In this document: one piece after another, positions 7,602-14,529 of the stretch
Numbering within the stretch: the first letter of the stretch is position 1
How the letters are laid out: each line of letters starts with the position of its first letter
Position numbers and translations under genes: made by a program
The notes under the pieces: generated by a model
Database searches by the model: none
What the model saw: only the letters and a program-made list of their open reading frames with translations
Told to the model about the DNA's origin: nothing
Source: Paucidesulfovibrio sp036541255
Lineage (GTDB): Bacteria > Desulfobacterota > Desulfovibrionia > Desulfovibrionales > Desulfovibrionaceae
DNA: 34,282 bases
Assembly (NCBI GenBank): GCA_036541255.1
Contig: JAZHDD010000001.1
Span: forward strand, 1 to 34,282
Reading direction: 5' to 3'

Positions 7602-8018
7602 ATGAAAAAGTTTGTTTTGTTGTTGGCGGCCCTGGCGGCCCTGACCTGTCTGAGCGCGCTCCCGGCCCTGGCGGCCACGGACGCGCCCAAGCAGGCCATT
7701 GAGATGAAATTCCCGGCCGACAGCAACAAGTACGGCCCCATCATGTTCGAACACCATGCCCAGCATCTGGCGCTCAAGGCCGGTTGCGTGGCCTGTCACC
7801 ACAAGTGGGACGGCAAGGCAGAAATCACGGGATGCCGCGTTGAAGGCTGTCACACCGACATCAGCAAGGACAAGAAGCGCGAGCCCACGTCCTATGATTC
7901 GGCCTTCCACAGCAAGAACTCCCTGAACAGCTGCATCGGCTGCCACACCGCACTGCTCAAGGACAATCCCGCATCCAAGGCACCCAAGAAGTGTAACGAC
8001 TGCCACACCAAGAAGTAG
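7602..8018 (+). CDS. Periplasmic tetrahaem cytochrome c3
   Basis: The 138-aa precursor has a Sec signal peptide (MKKFVLLLAALAALTC.., cleaved near ALAA at 22-25) and four c-type haem motifs: CVACH (62-66), CRVEGCH (78-84, the CX4CH form), CIGCH (111-115) and CNDCH (131-135). The distal histidines expected for bis-His coordination are present: H52 and H55 in the FEHHAQH stretch, H67 of the CHH, and H103 in DSAFH. This is the class III cytochrome family, which in sulfate reducers shuttles electrons between periplasmic hydrogenases or formate dehydrogenases and membrane complexes. The last motif is CX2CH, whereas the best-known c3 proteins have CX4CH there. ATG 7602 has GGAGGA eight bases upstream. 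A sigma-54 promoter precedes it and a terminator follows; the divergently controlled sigma-54 regulator gene lies just downstream on the other strand. Confidence 0.95.
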   Translation: MKKFVLLLAALAALTCLSALPALAATDAPKQAIEMKFPADSNKYGPIMFEHHAQHLALKAGCVACHHKWDGKAEITGCRVEGCHTDISKDKKREPTSYDSAFHSKNSLNSCIGCHTALLKDNPASKAPKKCNDCHTKK

Positions 8019-8036
8019 CAACGCCGCACGATGCGC

Positions 8037-8067
8037 AAGGCCCGCTCTTCGGAAGCGGGCCTTTTCT
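8037..8067 (+). terminator. Terminator of the cytochrome c3 gene
   Basis: AAGGCCCGCT (8037-8046) pairs with AGCGGGCCTT (8054-8063) around a CTTCGGA loop, followed by TTTTCTT. It lies between the convergent cytochrome and regulator genes. Confidence 0.92.
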
Positions 8068-8092
8068 TATGGCGAAGAAGGCCTTTTTTGTC

Positions 8093-9451
8093 CTATTCGC
8101 GGCCTGGCTCGACCAGACCGTACTTGTTGATTTTATAATGAATGGCGCGGCGGCTGATGCCGAGCCGCTCCGCGGCCGCGGTCTTGTTCCAGCGGCAGTG
8201 GTTCAGGGCGCGCAGAATCGTTTCCCGTTCGTTCTCTTCCAGTGAAAGCGTCTGCCCTGCCGCTTCCGGCGACATAGGCAGCGGCGCATCCAGGTCCGAT
8301 TCCTCCAATTGCAGATCGCCGGGCCGCACCAAGCCGTCGGTGGCGAATACCACCCCCGCTTCCAAGGCGTGGCGCAATTCGCGCACGTTGCCGGGCCAGG
8401 AATGGCCAAGCAGCACGTTCATGGCGTCGGACGACAGGCGCAAAAGCTCCCGGCCCTGCTCCGCGCAAGCCTGGGCCAGAAAACGTTCGGCCAGCAGCGG
8501 GATGTCCTCGGGCCGGTCGCGCAGGGGCGGCACCACCAGCGTCACGACCTTGAGCCGGTAATACAGGTCTTCGCGGAATTCTCCCGCCCGGACCATTTCC
8601 CGCAAATCCGCATTGGTGGCGGCCACCACGCGGCAGGAGACCTTGGCGTCACGGGTATCACCCACACGGCGAATGGTGCCCTCCTGGAGAAAACGCAGCA
8701 ACCGGGTCTGCATTTCGGGTGAAATGTTGCCGATCTCGTCCAGAAAGAGCGTGCCGCCGTCCGCTTCGGCGATAAGCCCCTTCTTGTCCTTGATGGCGTG
8801 GGTGAAGGAGCCCTTGGCATGGCCGAACAACTCGCTCTCCAGCAGGCTGGCCGGGGTGGAGCCGCAATCCACCACCACGAACGGCCCCTGCGCCCGATCG
8901 GACAATTGGTGCAGCAGCCGGGCCACCAACTCCTTGCCCGTGCCGGATTCCCCCGCCACGAGCACGTTCACGGGCGTGCGCGCCACGCGCTCGAGCAGCA
9001 ACTGAAACTGGCGCATGGCCGGGCTTTTTCCGCCCCAAAGGACTTCGCCGATCTCGGCGGGGATGTCCCGGCCCGACGGCGCTTCGACCGGCAGAAGCTC
9101 CTGCACGCGGCGCACCAGTTCCTTGCCGTCAAAGGGCTTGGTCAGATAGTCGGCCGCGCCCGAACGGATCGAGGCCACGGCAGCCGGTATGGTTCCGTAG
9201 GCCGTAAGCAGGATCACCGGAACCTGAGGCCAACGCTCGCGCATGGCCAGAAGAAGCCCTTCGCCGCCCATGCCCGGCATCTTCACGTCCGACACGGCAA
9301 TATCCACGTCAACCTGCTCCAGCACCTCCAGGGCCTGTTCCGCAGAGGTGGCGGTCACGGGCCGAAAACCAGCAGAAGCAAGCCGCGCCTCCACCACGTT
9401 GAGAATGCTGGGGTCGTCGTCCACAACCAATATCACGCGCTTGTCCGCCAT
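8093..9451 (-). CDS. Sigma-54-dependent response regulator (NtrC family)
   Basis: The 452-aa protein has a receiver domain (1-120; acidic pocket D11/D12, phospho-acceptor D55, K105), an AAA+ sigma-54 activation domain (about 140-375; Walker A GESGTGKE 167-174, Walker B TLFLDEI 234-240) and a C-terminal Fis-type helix-turn-helix (405-446). The sigma-54 contact loop, normally GAFTGA, reads GSFTHA (214-219). The Thr is kept but the second Gly is His, which is unusual at a nearly invariant spot. ATG 9451 has AAGGAAGG just upstream. The gene follows the kinase gene by 27 bases and is its evident partner. Two sigma-54 promoters flank the pair, one before the kinase and one before cytochrome c3, so both are the obvious targets; this is inferred from location. 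Confidence 0.95.
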   Translation of the reverse strand: MADKRVILVVDDDPSILNVVEARLASAGFRPVTATSAEQALEVLEQVDVDIAVSDVKMPGMGGEGLLLAMRERWPQVPVILLTAYGTIPAAVASIRSGAADYLTKPFDGKELVRRVQELLPVEAPSGRDIPAEIGEVLWGGKSPAMRQFQLLLERVARTPVNVLVAGESGTGKELVARLLHQLSDRAQGPFVVVDCGSTPASLLESELFGHAKGSFTHAIKDKKGLIAEADGGTLFLDEIGNISPEMQTRLLRFLQEGTIRRVGDTRDAKVSCRVVAATNADLREMVRAGEFREDLYYRLKVVTLVVPPLRDRPEDIPLLAERFLAQACAEQGRELLRLSSDAMNVLLGHSWPGNVRELRHALEAGVVFATDGLVRPGDLQLEESDLDAPLPMSPEAAGQTLSLEENERETILRALNHCRWNKTAAAERLGISRRAIHYKINKYGLVEPGRE

Positions 9452-9478
9452 GAGCCTTCCTTATGATGCACCACTTGT

Positions 9479-10918
9479 TCAGCCTCGGTCGCCCGTTGCC
9501 AGAGGCAGTGTGAAGCAAAAGGCGCTGCCCGTGGGAGCTCCGGCAATGTCGTTGCCCGTCCCGACCCACATGCGCCCGTTATGGGATTCCACAATGGCGC
9601 GGGAAATATACAGCCCCAGTCCGGCCCCTTCCACATCCCCGGCCTTGCCCCGATACCACTTCTGAAAGACCAGCTCCCGCTCTTCCGGGGCCACGCCCGG
9701 TCCCTGGTCCGCCACACAAAAGAGCACTTCTTCCGCTGACGGCTCCAGAATCAGACGCACTTCCGCGTCCTGTGGAGAAAACTTCACGGCGTTGCCCAGC
9801 AGGTTCACCAGCACCTGTCCCACCTGTCCGGCATTGGCCCAAACCGCGGCATCGATATCATCGGGCCAGTCCGCCACAAGGCGCACGCCCTTGGCCTCGG
9901 CTGCGGGCCGCACCCGCTCCAGGGCGATCCGTGCCATGTCCGCCGCCGACTCATGGGCCGGATGCAGTTCCAGGCTGCCGCTCTCCAGCCGGGACACGCG
10001 CATGAGCCGTTCCAAAAGGCCGGACAACCGCTCGGCCTCCTTGGACGCGATGTCCAGAAAACGCTTTTGCTCCGGGGCCACCTCGCCGAACGCGCCCTCG
10101 CCTACCAGGTCCACGGACTCACGAATGCTGGTCAAGGGGGTGCGGATCTCATGGCTGAGCATGGCGATGAAATCGGCGCGCATGCGCTCTTCCCGTTCCA
10201 GGCGCGCTGTGAGCCTATCAAAGGAGGCGGCCAGTTCGCCCAGCTCGTCCTGACGCTCCGGCTTGAGAGTCGTGGCCCGGCCCGTGCGACCGAACTGGCG
10301 AATGGCGGCGCGGATGGCGCGCAGGGAGCGGTTCAGGCCCCAGGCGAACAGCAGCGACCCGGCCAGGCCCACGGCAATGGCCGCGGACAGCCCGAGCAGG
10401 CCACGCCGGGCCGAAACCGAGGCGGCCTCGTTCAGCCCGCTGAGACGGCGTTCCATCTCGCGTTGGTTGTCGTCACGCACGCGGCGCAGGCGCTCCATCC
10501 AATCCGCCACGGTCTGGTCGGGCATGAGCAGCCGGGCCGGCTCCGCGCCTTTTTTCAGGGTGATGGTATATTCGAGGGTCAGGGGTTCCAGAACTTTGAA
10601 GTACTCGGGATGGGCGCGCAGGGTTTCGTCGAGCATGGCCCCGAAGTCGGCCAGATCCTGGACCACGGCTTCCATGTAGGCGTCGTCCTGAAGAATCTCG
10701 TAACGTTTGCGGTCTTCTTCCAGCTTGGCCAATTGTTGAAGCATGCGCTGCATGGCCACGCCGATCTCGTAGTTGGTGCGCACTATCTCGGCGGACTCGC
10801 CCACCACTTCATCCATGCTGGAAAGCAGATGAAGCGTGGTGGCGAAAAAAATGGCGATGAGGGCCAGGCACCAGAGCAGCAGCCGACCCGTCATACCCAT
10901 GCGGATGCGTGGTCGCAC
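9479..10918 (-). CDS. Sensor histidine kinase, partner of the sigma-54 regulator
   Basis: The 479-aa membrane kinase has TM1 (about 11-33), a helical periplasmic sensor (34-171), TM2 (172-195), HAMP (196-248), the HisKA box ADFIAMLSHEIRTPL with H256, and HATPase motifs N-box around 372-376, DQGPG (404-408) and GAGLGL (431-436). I chose GTG 10918 as start: GGGAGG lies five bases upstream and TM1 begins ten residues in. An alternative GTG at 11011 (GGAGG, spacing 7) would add 31 residues of non-signal-like sequence. The sensor region contains no PAS or Cache motif that I recognise and looks like a four-helix bundle, so the stimulus is unknown. It forms a two-gene operon with the regulator downstream, transcribed from the sigma-54 promoter at 11264-11249. 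Confidence 0.92.
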   Translation of the reverse strand: MRPRIRMGMTGRLLLWCLALIAIFFATTLHLLSSMDEVVGESAEIVRTNYEIGVAMQRMLQQLAKLEEDRKRYEILQDDAYMEAVVQDLADFGAMLDETLRAHPEYFKVLEPLTLEYTITLKKGAEPARLLMPDQTVADWMERLRRVRDDNQREMERRLSGLNEAASVSARRGLLGLSAAIAVGLAGSLLFAWGLNRSLRAIRAAIRQFGRTGRATTLKPERQDELGELAASFDRLTARLEREERMRADFIAMLSHEIRTPLTSIRESVDLVGEGAFGEVAPEQKRFLDIASKEAERLSGLLERLMRVSRLESGSLELHPAHESAADMARIALERVRPAAEAKGVRLVADWPDDIDAAVWANAGQVGQVLVNLLGNAVKFSPQDAEVRLILEPSAEEVLFCVADQGPGVAPEERELVFQKWYRGKAGDVEGAGLGLYISRAIVESHNGRMWVGTGNDIAGAPTGSAFCFTLPLATGDRG

Positions 10919-11248
10919 CGGGCCTCCCTGGGGTAACGGTTCCGCGGCGAGACTACACCGGAACCCCTTCCCGGTCCAGGGGCCGGGCACGGACTGCATG
11001 TTCATGCCCACATCGAGACCTCCAAAAGGGTGGACCCGCCCCCAATGGGCGGGTCCCGGCGAAGTTGAGAGTGTAACGTGCCAATGCGTTTCTGAATCGC
11101 GGCCCTTCTGCCCGAGCCGAATCTCGCGTTCAGCCCGGCCCGGGCGTTCGAACCGCACCTGAACCGACGCCGTCAGACTGTCAGAGGCAAGCCATAGGAT
11201 ATCCTCCGCTGCGATTGCCGTGACGAGTATGAGATGACACTGCTGCTG
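10919..11248 (-). other. Long 5' leader of the kinase operon with hairpin and mini-ORFs
   Basis: From the predicted start at about 11238 to the kinase GTG is about 320 bases without a convincing gene. It holds a perfect 10-bp hairpin (11032-11041 with 11047-11056, loop CCAAT) followed on the minus strand by CCTTTTGG, and two tiny frames with good ribosome sites: ATG at 11195 preceded by GGAGG, reading MACL then stop, and ATG at 11014 preceded by GGAGG, reading MWA then stop. The leader could attenuate or pace translation; this is inference. Confidence 0.4.
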
Positions 11249-11264
11249 AGCAATGGCCGTGCCA
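11249..11264 (-). promoter_or_regulatory. Sigma-54 (-24/-12) promoter of the kinase-regulator operon
   Basis: On the minus strand the sequence reads TGGCACGGCCATTGCT, a full match to TGGCACG-N4-TTGCT with GG and GC ten bases apart. The predicted start is about 11238. Confidence 0.87.
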
Positions 11265-11291
11265 GGGCTGTACTCCCTGAATTTTCAGGAC

Positions 11292-11319
11292 AAAAAAAAA
11301 GCCCGTCCAAAAGACGGGC
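11292..11319 (-). terminator. Terminator of the 170-aa protein gene
   Basis: On the minus strand GCCCGTC, a five-base loop and GACGGGC are followed by nine T (11300-11292). Confidence 0.93.
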
Positions 11320-11323
11320 AAAG

Positions 11324-11343
11324 TTTGCGCGCAGGTGCGCAAA
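11324..11343 (-). promoter_or_regulatory. Candidate activator site for the kinase operon
   Basis: An inverted repeat, TTTGCGC (11324-11330) and GCGCAAA (11337-11343) with a six-base spacer, is centred about 95 bases upstream of the predicted sigma-54 start. The same TTGCGCA core occurs at the same distance before the cytochrome c3 promoter. Confidence 0.45.
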
Positions 11344-11379
11344 GGGAAAGACGGTGGACCGGGCCCCGTCCGTTTCGCC

Positions 11380-11892
11380 TTATTGCACGGTGGAGGTTCC
11401 GCTGCCTGGAGTTTGCGAACCGCCAAGCACCAGTTTCTTGCGATATGTCACAACTTCTTCGAGCTTGCTCCACTCCCGGATCATCTCCTCCCACTCCTCG
11501 AAATCGTGGAAGCGTTCATCAAGATAGCTTTCATGTCCCTTGTTCCAAACCTGGAACATATACATATCCACCTTGAATCCCTTGGAGTCGAAAGCCTTGG
11601 GCAAAACTTCGGAAGCATAGTGCTTGCCGTCCAGGAACGTCGCCAGGAAGGAACACACCATGGTCTGGCATTTTTCGTAGGTGATCTCCTCACCATTGAG
11701 CATTTCGGCCAGAGGCAGAAGTTCGGCTTGCTGTTTGCCTATCTTCTCCAGATTCTCGTCCGGGATGTGAACACGCAACACTCCGTCCTGTTCCTGAAGA
11801 AAATAAAAACGCAGCCATTGCTCAAACATCATCACCCGGACAGCCTCTTTGGAGGCGTCGGCGACGTTCATGCTTTTGAGTCGGGTTTCCAT
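11380..11892 (-). CDS. Hypothetical cytosolic protein, 170 aa
   Basis: The product begins METRLKSMNVADASKE and is rich in charged and aromatic residues (for example FEQWLRFYFLQEQDG at 23-37, and the acidic HDFEEWEEMIREW near 128-140). It has no signal peptide, no transmembrane segment and only one or two cysteines. I do not recognise the family. A 17-bp-spaced promoter lies upstream and a strong terminator downstream, so it is monocistronic. The ATG at 11892 has no strong ribosome site; the in-frame ATG at 11871 (MNVADASKE) is an alternative with no better one. The tail is Gly/Ser/Thr-rich (GGSQTPGSGTSTVQ). No function is proposed. Confidence 0.82.
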   Translation of the reverse strand: METRLKSMNVADASKEAVRVMMFEQWLRFYFLQEQDGVLRVHIPDENLEKIGKQQAELLPLAEMLNGEEITYEKCQTMVCSFLATFLDGKHYASEVLPKAFDSKGFKVDMYMFQVWNKGHESYLDERFHDFEEWEEMIREWSKLEEVVTYRKKLVLGGSQTPGSGTSTVQ

Positions 11893-11930
11893 TTGACTAT
11901 CCCATTGTTGGTCGTTTTTCCGGAAGGGGG

Positions 11931-11959
11931 ATAATGGTCATGATCCGCGCCGCCGTCAA
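11931..11959 (-). promoter_or_regulatory. Sigma-70-type promoter of the 170-aa protein gene
   Basis: On the minus strand TTGACG (11959-11954) and CATTAT (11936-11931) are 17 bases apart; the predicted start is about 32 bases before the ATG. Confidence 0.65.
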
Positions 11960-11981
11960 GTCCGGAACAACTTTTCCGGGC

Positions 11982-12010
11982 TGGACAAGCGTCCTCATGT
12001 GAGGTATCTC
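11982..12010 (+). promoter_or_regulatory. Sigma-70-type promoter of the basic-peptide/FmdB unit
   Basis: TGGACA (11982-11987) and TATCTC (12005-12010) have a 17-base spacer, about 45 bases upstream of the ATG at 12056. Confidence 0.55.
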
Positions 12011-12055
12011 TTCTCGCTTCCAACCGGAAGCTATTCTTTAAGGAGGACTCACTTC

Positions 12056-12169
12056 ATGGGCAGACATAAAAAGCATGAACGTTTCAAGGAACTTGACCGC
12101 CGCCGTAAGCGCCGCAAGGAACGCGAGAAGGAAAAGATCAAGGAAGCCAAAGCCGCCAGCTCCAAATAA
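12056..12169 (+). CDS. 37-aa hyperbasic peptide
   Basis: ATG 12056 to TAA 12169 encodes 37 residues beginning MGRHKKHERFKELDRRRK and ending AKAASSK. About half the residues are Lys or Arg, interspersed with Glu in an i,i+4 pattern that predicts a single charged helix. A consensus AGGAGG lies nine bases before the start and a promoter lies upstream. The FmdB-like gene starts 60 bases later with no clear terminator between (only a 5-bp hairpin at 12187-12201 without a T-run), so the two are probably cotranscribed. The composition suggests binding to RNA or the ribosome, like small ribosomal or ribosome-associated proteins, but I recognise no family. It is too small to be found by ordinary gene length cut-offs. 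Confidence 0.72.
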   Translation: MGRHKKHERFKELDRRRKRRKEREKEKIKEAKAASSK

Positions 12170-12229
12170 CCGGAGCGTGGTGCAGTCGTCCTTAACGGAC
12201 GGCCAGAGATGTTTTTGAAGGAGGATGGG

Positions 12230-12580
12230 ATGCCCATCTACGAATACGAATGCGAGGACTGCAAACAGATCGTTGAAGAATGGCAGCAGGATTTTGATGA
12301 CCACGTTATCGACTGCGCCATTTGCGGCGGCAAATGCCACCGGCTGATTTCCAACACCTCGTTCATTCTCAAGGGCTCGGGCTGGTACGTCACCGACTAT
12401 TCCGGCAAGACGCCGAACCCGGCCCCGGACAACGGGAATGGAAACGGCAACGGTAATGGGAACGGCAACGGCGCCAAGGCCAAGGACACGGCACAGACGA
12501 AACGGGACGAGGTCAAACAAAGCGCCTGTCCCAACGCATCGGCAAGCCCAGGTCAGGCCAGTACCGACACCTCCGCCTAG
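12230..12580 (+). CDS. FmdB-family zinc-ribbon protein with an Asn-Gly repeat linker
   Basis: The 116-aa protein starts MPIYEYECEDC, the classic opening of FmdB-type putative regulatory proteins, with CxxC pairs C8/C11 and C29/C32 forming a zinc ribbon, and the conserved end TSFILKGSGWYVTDY (43-57). After residue 60 it leaves the family pattern: PNPAPD is followed by seven consecutive Asn-Gly pairs (encoded at 12431-12472) and a polar tail with a lone Cys. ATG 12230 is fixed by AAGGAGG five bases upstream and by the conserved N-terminus. FmdB proteins are common but poorly characterised; regulation of amidase or formamidase genes was the original, narrow assignment. A terminator follows at 12589. 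Confidence 0.9.
   Translation: MPIYEYECEDCKQIVEEWQQDFDDHVIDCAICGGKCHRLISNTSFILKGSGWYVTDYSGKTPNPAPDNGNGNGNGNGNGNGAKAKDTAQTKRDEVKQSACPNASASPGQASTDTSA
12431..12472 (+). repeat. Asn-Gly codon repeat in the FmdB gene
   Basis: Fourteen codons alternate AAC/AAT and GGN (seven Asn-Gly dipeptides) with imperfect 6-base periodicity. Such tracts can change length by slippage, and Asn-Gly bonds deamidate readily. Confidence 0.85.
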
Positions 12581-12588
12581 GAGATGGC

Positions 12589-12613
12589 AAGGCAGCTCCG
12601 GCTGCCTTTTTTT
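12589..12613 (+). terminator. Terminator between the FmdB gene and purB
   Basis: AAGGCAGC (12589-12596) pairs with GCTGCCTT (12601-12608) around TCCG, followed by seven T. It lies only 31 bases before the purB start, with no promoter visible between. Confidence 0.9.
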
Positions 12614-12644
12614 ACGTTGAGCACCCCAAGCAGGGAGCACTCCC

Positions 12645-13943
12645 ATGATTGAACGCTACTCCCGGCCACAAATGGCCGAGCTCTGGACGCTGGAAAACAA
12701 ATTCCGCGTCTGGCTCGAAGTGGAACTGGCAGTCTGCGAAGCCTGGCACAGGCTGGGCGTCATTCCAGCCGAGGACATGGCCGAAATTCGCGCCAAAGCC
12801 GACTTTGACCTGGAACGCATCCTGGAAATCGAAAAGCGGACCAAGCACGATGTCATCGCCTTTCTCACCGCCGTGGAAGAAAAAGTAGGGCCTTCGTCCC
12901 GCTATATCCACCTGGGCTGCACCTCGTCGGACATCGTGGACACGGCCAACGGCGTACTCCTGACCCGGGCCGGTGAAATCATTTCGCAGGCGCTCGACCG
13001 TCTGCTCGGCGTGCTCAAGACCATGGCCTTCACGCACAAGGGACGCCTCTGCATGGGCCGCACCCACGGCATCCACGCGGAGCCCACCACCTTCGGGCTC
13101 AAGCTCACGAGCTTCTATGCCGAATTCCAGCGCCACAAGGTACGCTTTGACGCGGCCCGCGAAGGTATCCGCGTGGGCAAGATGTCTGGAGCTGTCGGCA
13201 CCTATGCCCACCTGAGCCCGGCGCTGGAAGCCGAGGCCTGCTCCTTGCTGGGGCTGGAAGTGGACCCGATCTCGACCCAGATCGTGCAACGGGACCGCCA
13301 CGCGCATTTCTTCACCTCCCTGGCGCTCATGGCCGGCGGCATTGAACGGCTCGGCACGGAGTTGCGCCATTTGCAGCGCACCGAAGTTCTTGAAGTGGAA
13401 GAAGGGTTTTCCAAAGGCCAAAAAGGCTCTTCGGCCATGCCCCACAAAAAGAATCCCATTTCCGCGGAAAACCTCTGCGGCCTTTCCCGACTGGTGCGAA
13501 CCAACGCCCTGGCATCCATGGAAAACATGGCCCTCTGGCACGAACGGGACATCAGCCACTCTTCGGTGGAGCGCGTGATTATGCCGGATTCCACCGTGCT
13601 CATGGATTACATCCTGCACCGCATGAGCGGCCTCATGGAGCGGCTCAAGATCAACGGCGACAACATGGACCGCAATCTTCAGGCCTCCTTTGGCCTGTTC
13701 TATTCCCAGCGCGTGCTGATCAAGCTCCTGGACAAGGGGCTCAAGCGCCAGCAGGCCTACGAGGCTGTGCAGGCAGCGGCCATGCGCTGCTGGGAAGGAC
13801 GCCGTCCGTTCCAGGACGAGGCCATGAACGATCCGGCCATCCGCGAACACCTCGACGAGGCGGAATTGGCCGAAGCGTTTGACCCATCATATTACCTGCG
13901 GTATGAAAACGATATTTATGCCCGCGTATACGGAAAGGATTGA
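12645..13943 (+). CDS. purB: Adenylosuccinate lyase
   Basis: The 432-aa enzyme of the fumarase/aspartase superfamily cleaves SAICAR to AICAR and adenylosuccinate to AMP, each time releasing fumarate, in de novo purine synthesis. Landmarks are IERYSRPQM at the start, TKHDV (H68), the TSSDIVDTA substrate loop (93-101), GRTHGIHAEP with the general-acid H141, and the signature loop GSSAMPHKKNP (261-271) with catalytic Ser. The length is typical of the Bacillus-type PurB. GGGAG lies about ten bases before ATG 12645. It heads a tight run: pyrE begins three bases after its stop. The nearest upstream element is the terminator at 12589-12613, so its expression may depend on read-through or on a promoter I could not see. 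Confidence 0.97.
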   Translation: MIERYSRPQMAELWTLENKFRVWLEVELAVCEAWHRLGVIPAEDMAEIRAKADFDLERILEIEKRTKHDVIAFLTAVEEKVGPSSRYIHLGCTSSDIVDTANGVLLTRAGEIISQALDRLLGVLKTMAFTHKGRLCMGRTHGIHAEPTTFGLKLTSFYAEFQRHKVRFDAAREGIRVGKMSGAVGTYAHLSPALEAEACSLLGLEVDPISTQIVQRDRHAHFFTSLALMAGGIERLGTELRHLQRTEVLEVEEGFSKGQKGSSAMPHKKNPISAENLCGLSRLVRTNALASMENMALWHERDISHSSVERVIMPDSTVLMDYILHRMSGLMERLKINGDNMDRNLQASFGLFYSQRVLIKLLDKGLKRQQAYEAVQAAAMRCWEGRRPFQDEAMNDPAIREHLDEAELAEAFDPSYYLRYENDIYARVYGKD

Positions 13944-13946
13944 TCC

Positions 13947-14525
13947 ATGGACGAGCGAAAACGCAAGCTGGCGCGGCTCCTGTTGCAATTGTCCTATGTG
14001 GAAGGCGAGGTGACGCTCACCTCCGGGCGCAAAAGCGACTATTATTTCGACTGCAAGCAAACCGCCCTGCATCCCGAAGGCGGCTGGCTCATCGGCTCGC
14101 TTTTCCTGGAGATGCTCCAAGGCCGGGGTATCCAGGGAGTGGGTGGAATGACTCTGGGCGCCGACCCTCTGATCAGTGCCGTAACCGTCCTCTCTCACGA
14201 AAAAAATTGTCCTCTTCCCGGTTTTATTATACGAAAGAAACCGAAAGGACACGGGACGAACCAGTACCTTGAAGGGCTCAAGAATTTTGCCCCCGGATAC
14301 AAGGTCGCCCTGCTGGAAGACGTGGTAACCACGGGAGGCACGCTGCTCACTTCGGTAGAGAGAGTACGCGATGCAGGTTTTGACGTTGCAGCAGTTCTCT
14401 GTGTTCTGGACCGAGAGGAGGGGGGACGGGAGCGCTTGGCCGAAGCCGGGCTCCCGCTTGAGCCGATCTTTACCAGGGCCGAACTGCTTGCCGCAGGCCG
14501 CGACAGCCATTCGCCCACAGGTTGA
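13947..14525 (+). CDS. pyrE: Orotate phosphoribosyltransferase
   Basis: The 192-aa type I phosphoribosyltransferase makes OMP from orotate and PRPP in pyrimidine synthesis. The PRPP-binding motif LLEDVVTTGGT is at 122-132, with TSGRKSDYYFDCKQ (25-38) and the flexible-loop region RKKPKGHGTNQ (96-106) as in other OPRTases. The length is slightly short but complete. The ATG lies three bases after the purB stop and GGAAAGGA overlaps the purB end, so the genes are translationally close. The next gene starts four bases after its TGA. The tail (GRDSHSPTG) has no family signal. Confidence 0.95.
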   Translation: MDERKRKLARLLLQLSYVEGEVTLTSGRKSDYYFDCKQTALHPEGGWLIGSLFLEMLQGRGIQGVGGMTLGADPLISAVTVLSHEKNCPLPGFIIRKKPKGHGTNQYLEGLKNFAPGYKVALLEDVVTTGGTLLTSVERVRDAGFDVAAVLCVLDREEGGRERLAEAGLPLEPIFTRAELLAAGRDSHSPTG

Positions 14526-14529
14526 GCCT

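Larger units (their letters stand above)
11918..12029. promoter_or_regulatory. CCGGAA motif cluster in a divergent promoter region
   Basis: The hexamer CCGGAA or its complement occurs at 11918-11925 (as palindromic TTCCGGAA), 11962-11967, 11974-11979 (the last two forming an inverted repeat with a six-base spacer) and 12024-12029. The cluster surrounds the two divergent promoters and could be an operator set. Confidence 0.4.

Noticed and set aside
12581..12660. Purine riboswitch upstream of purB
   Set aside because: The region is too short and has only a simple terminator hairpin; no purine-aptamer core was seen.
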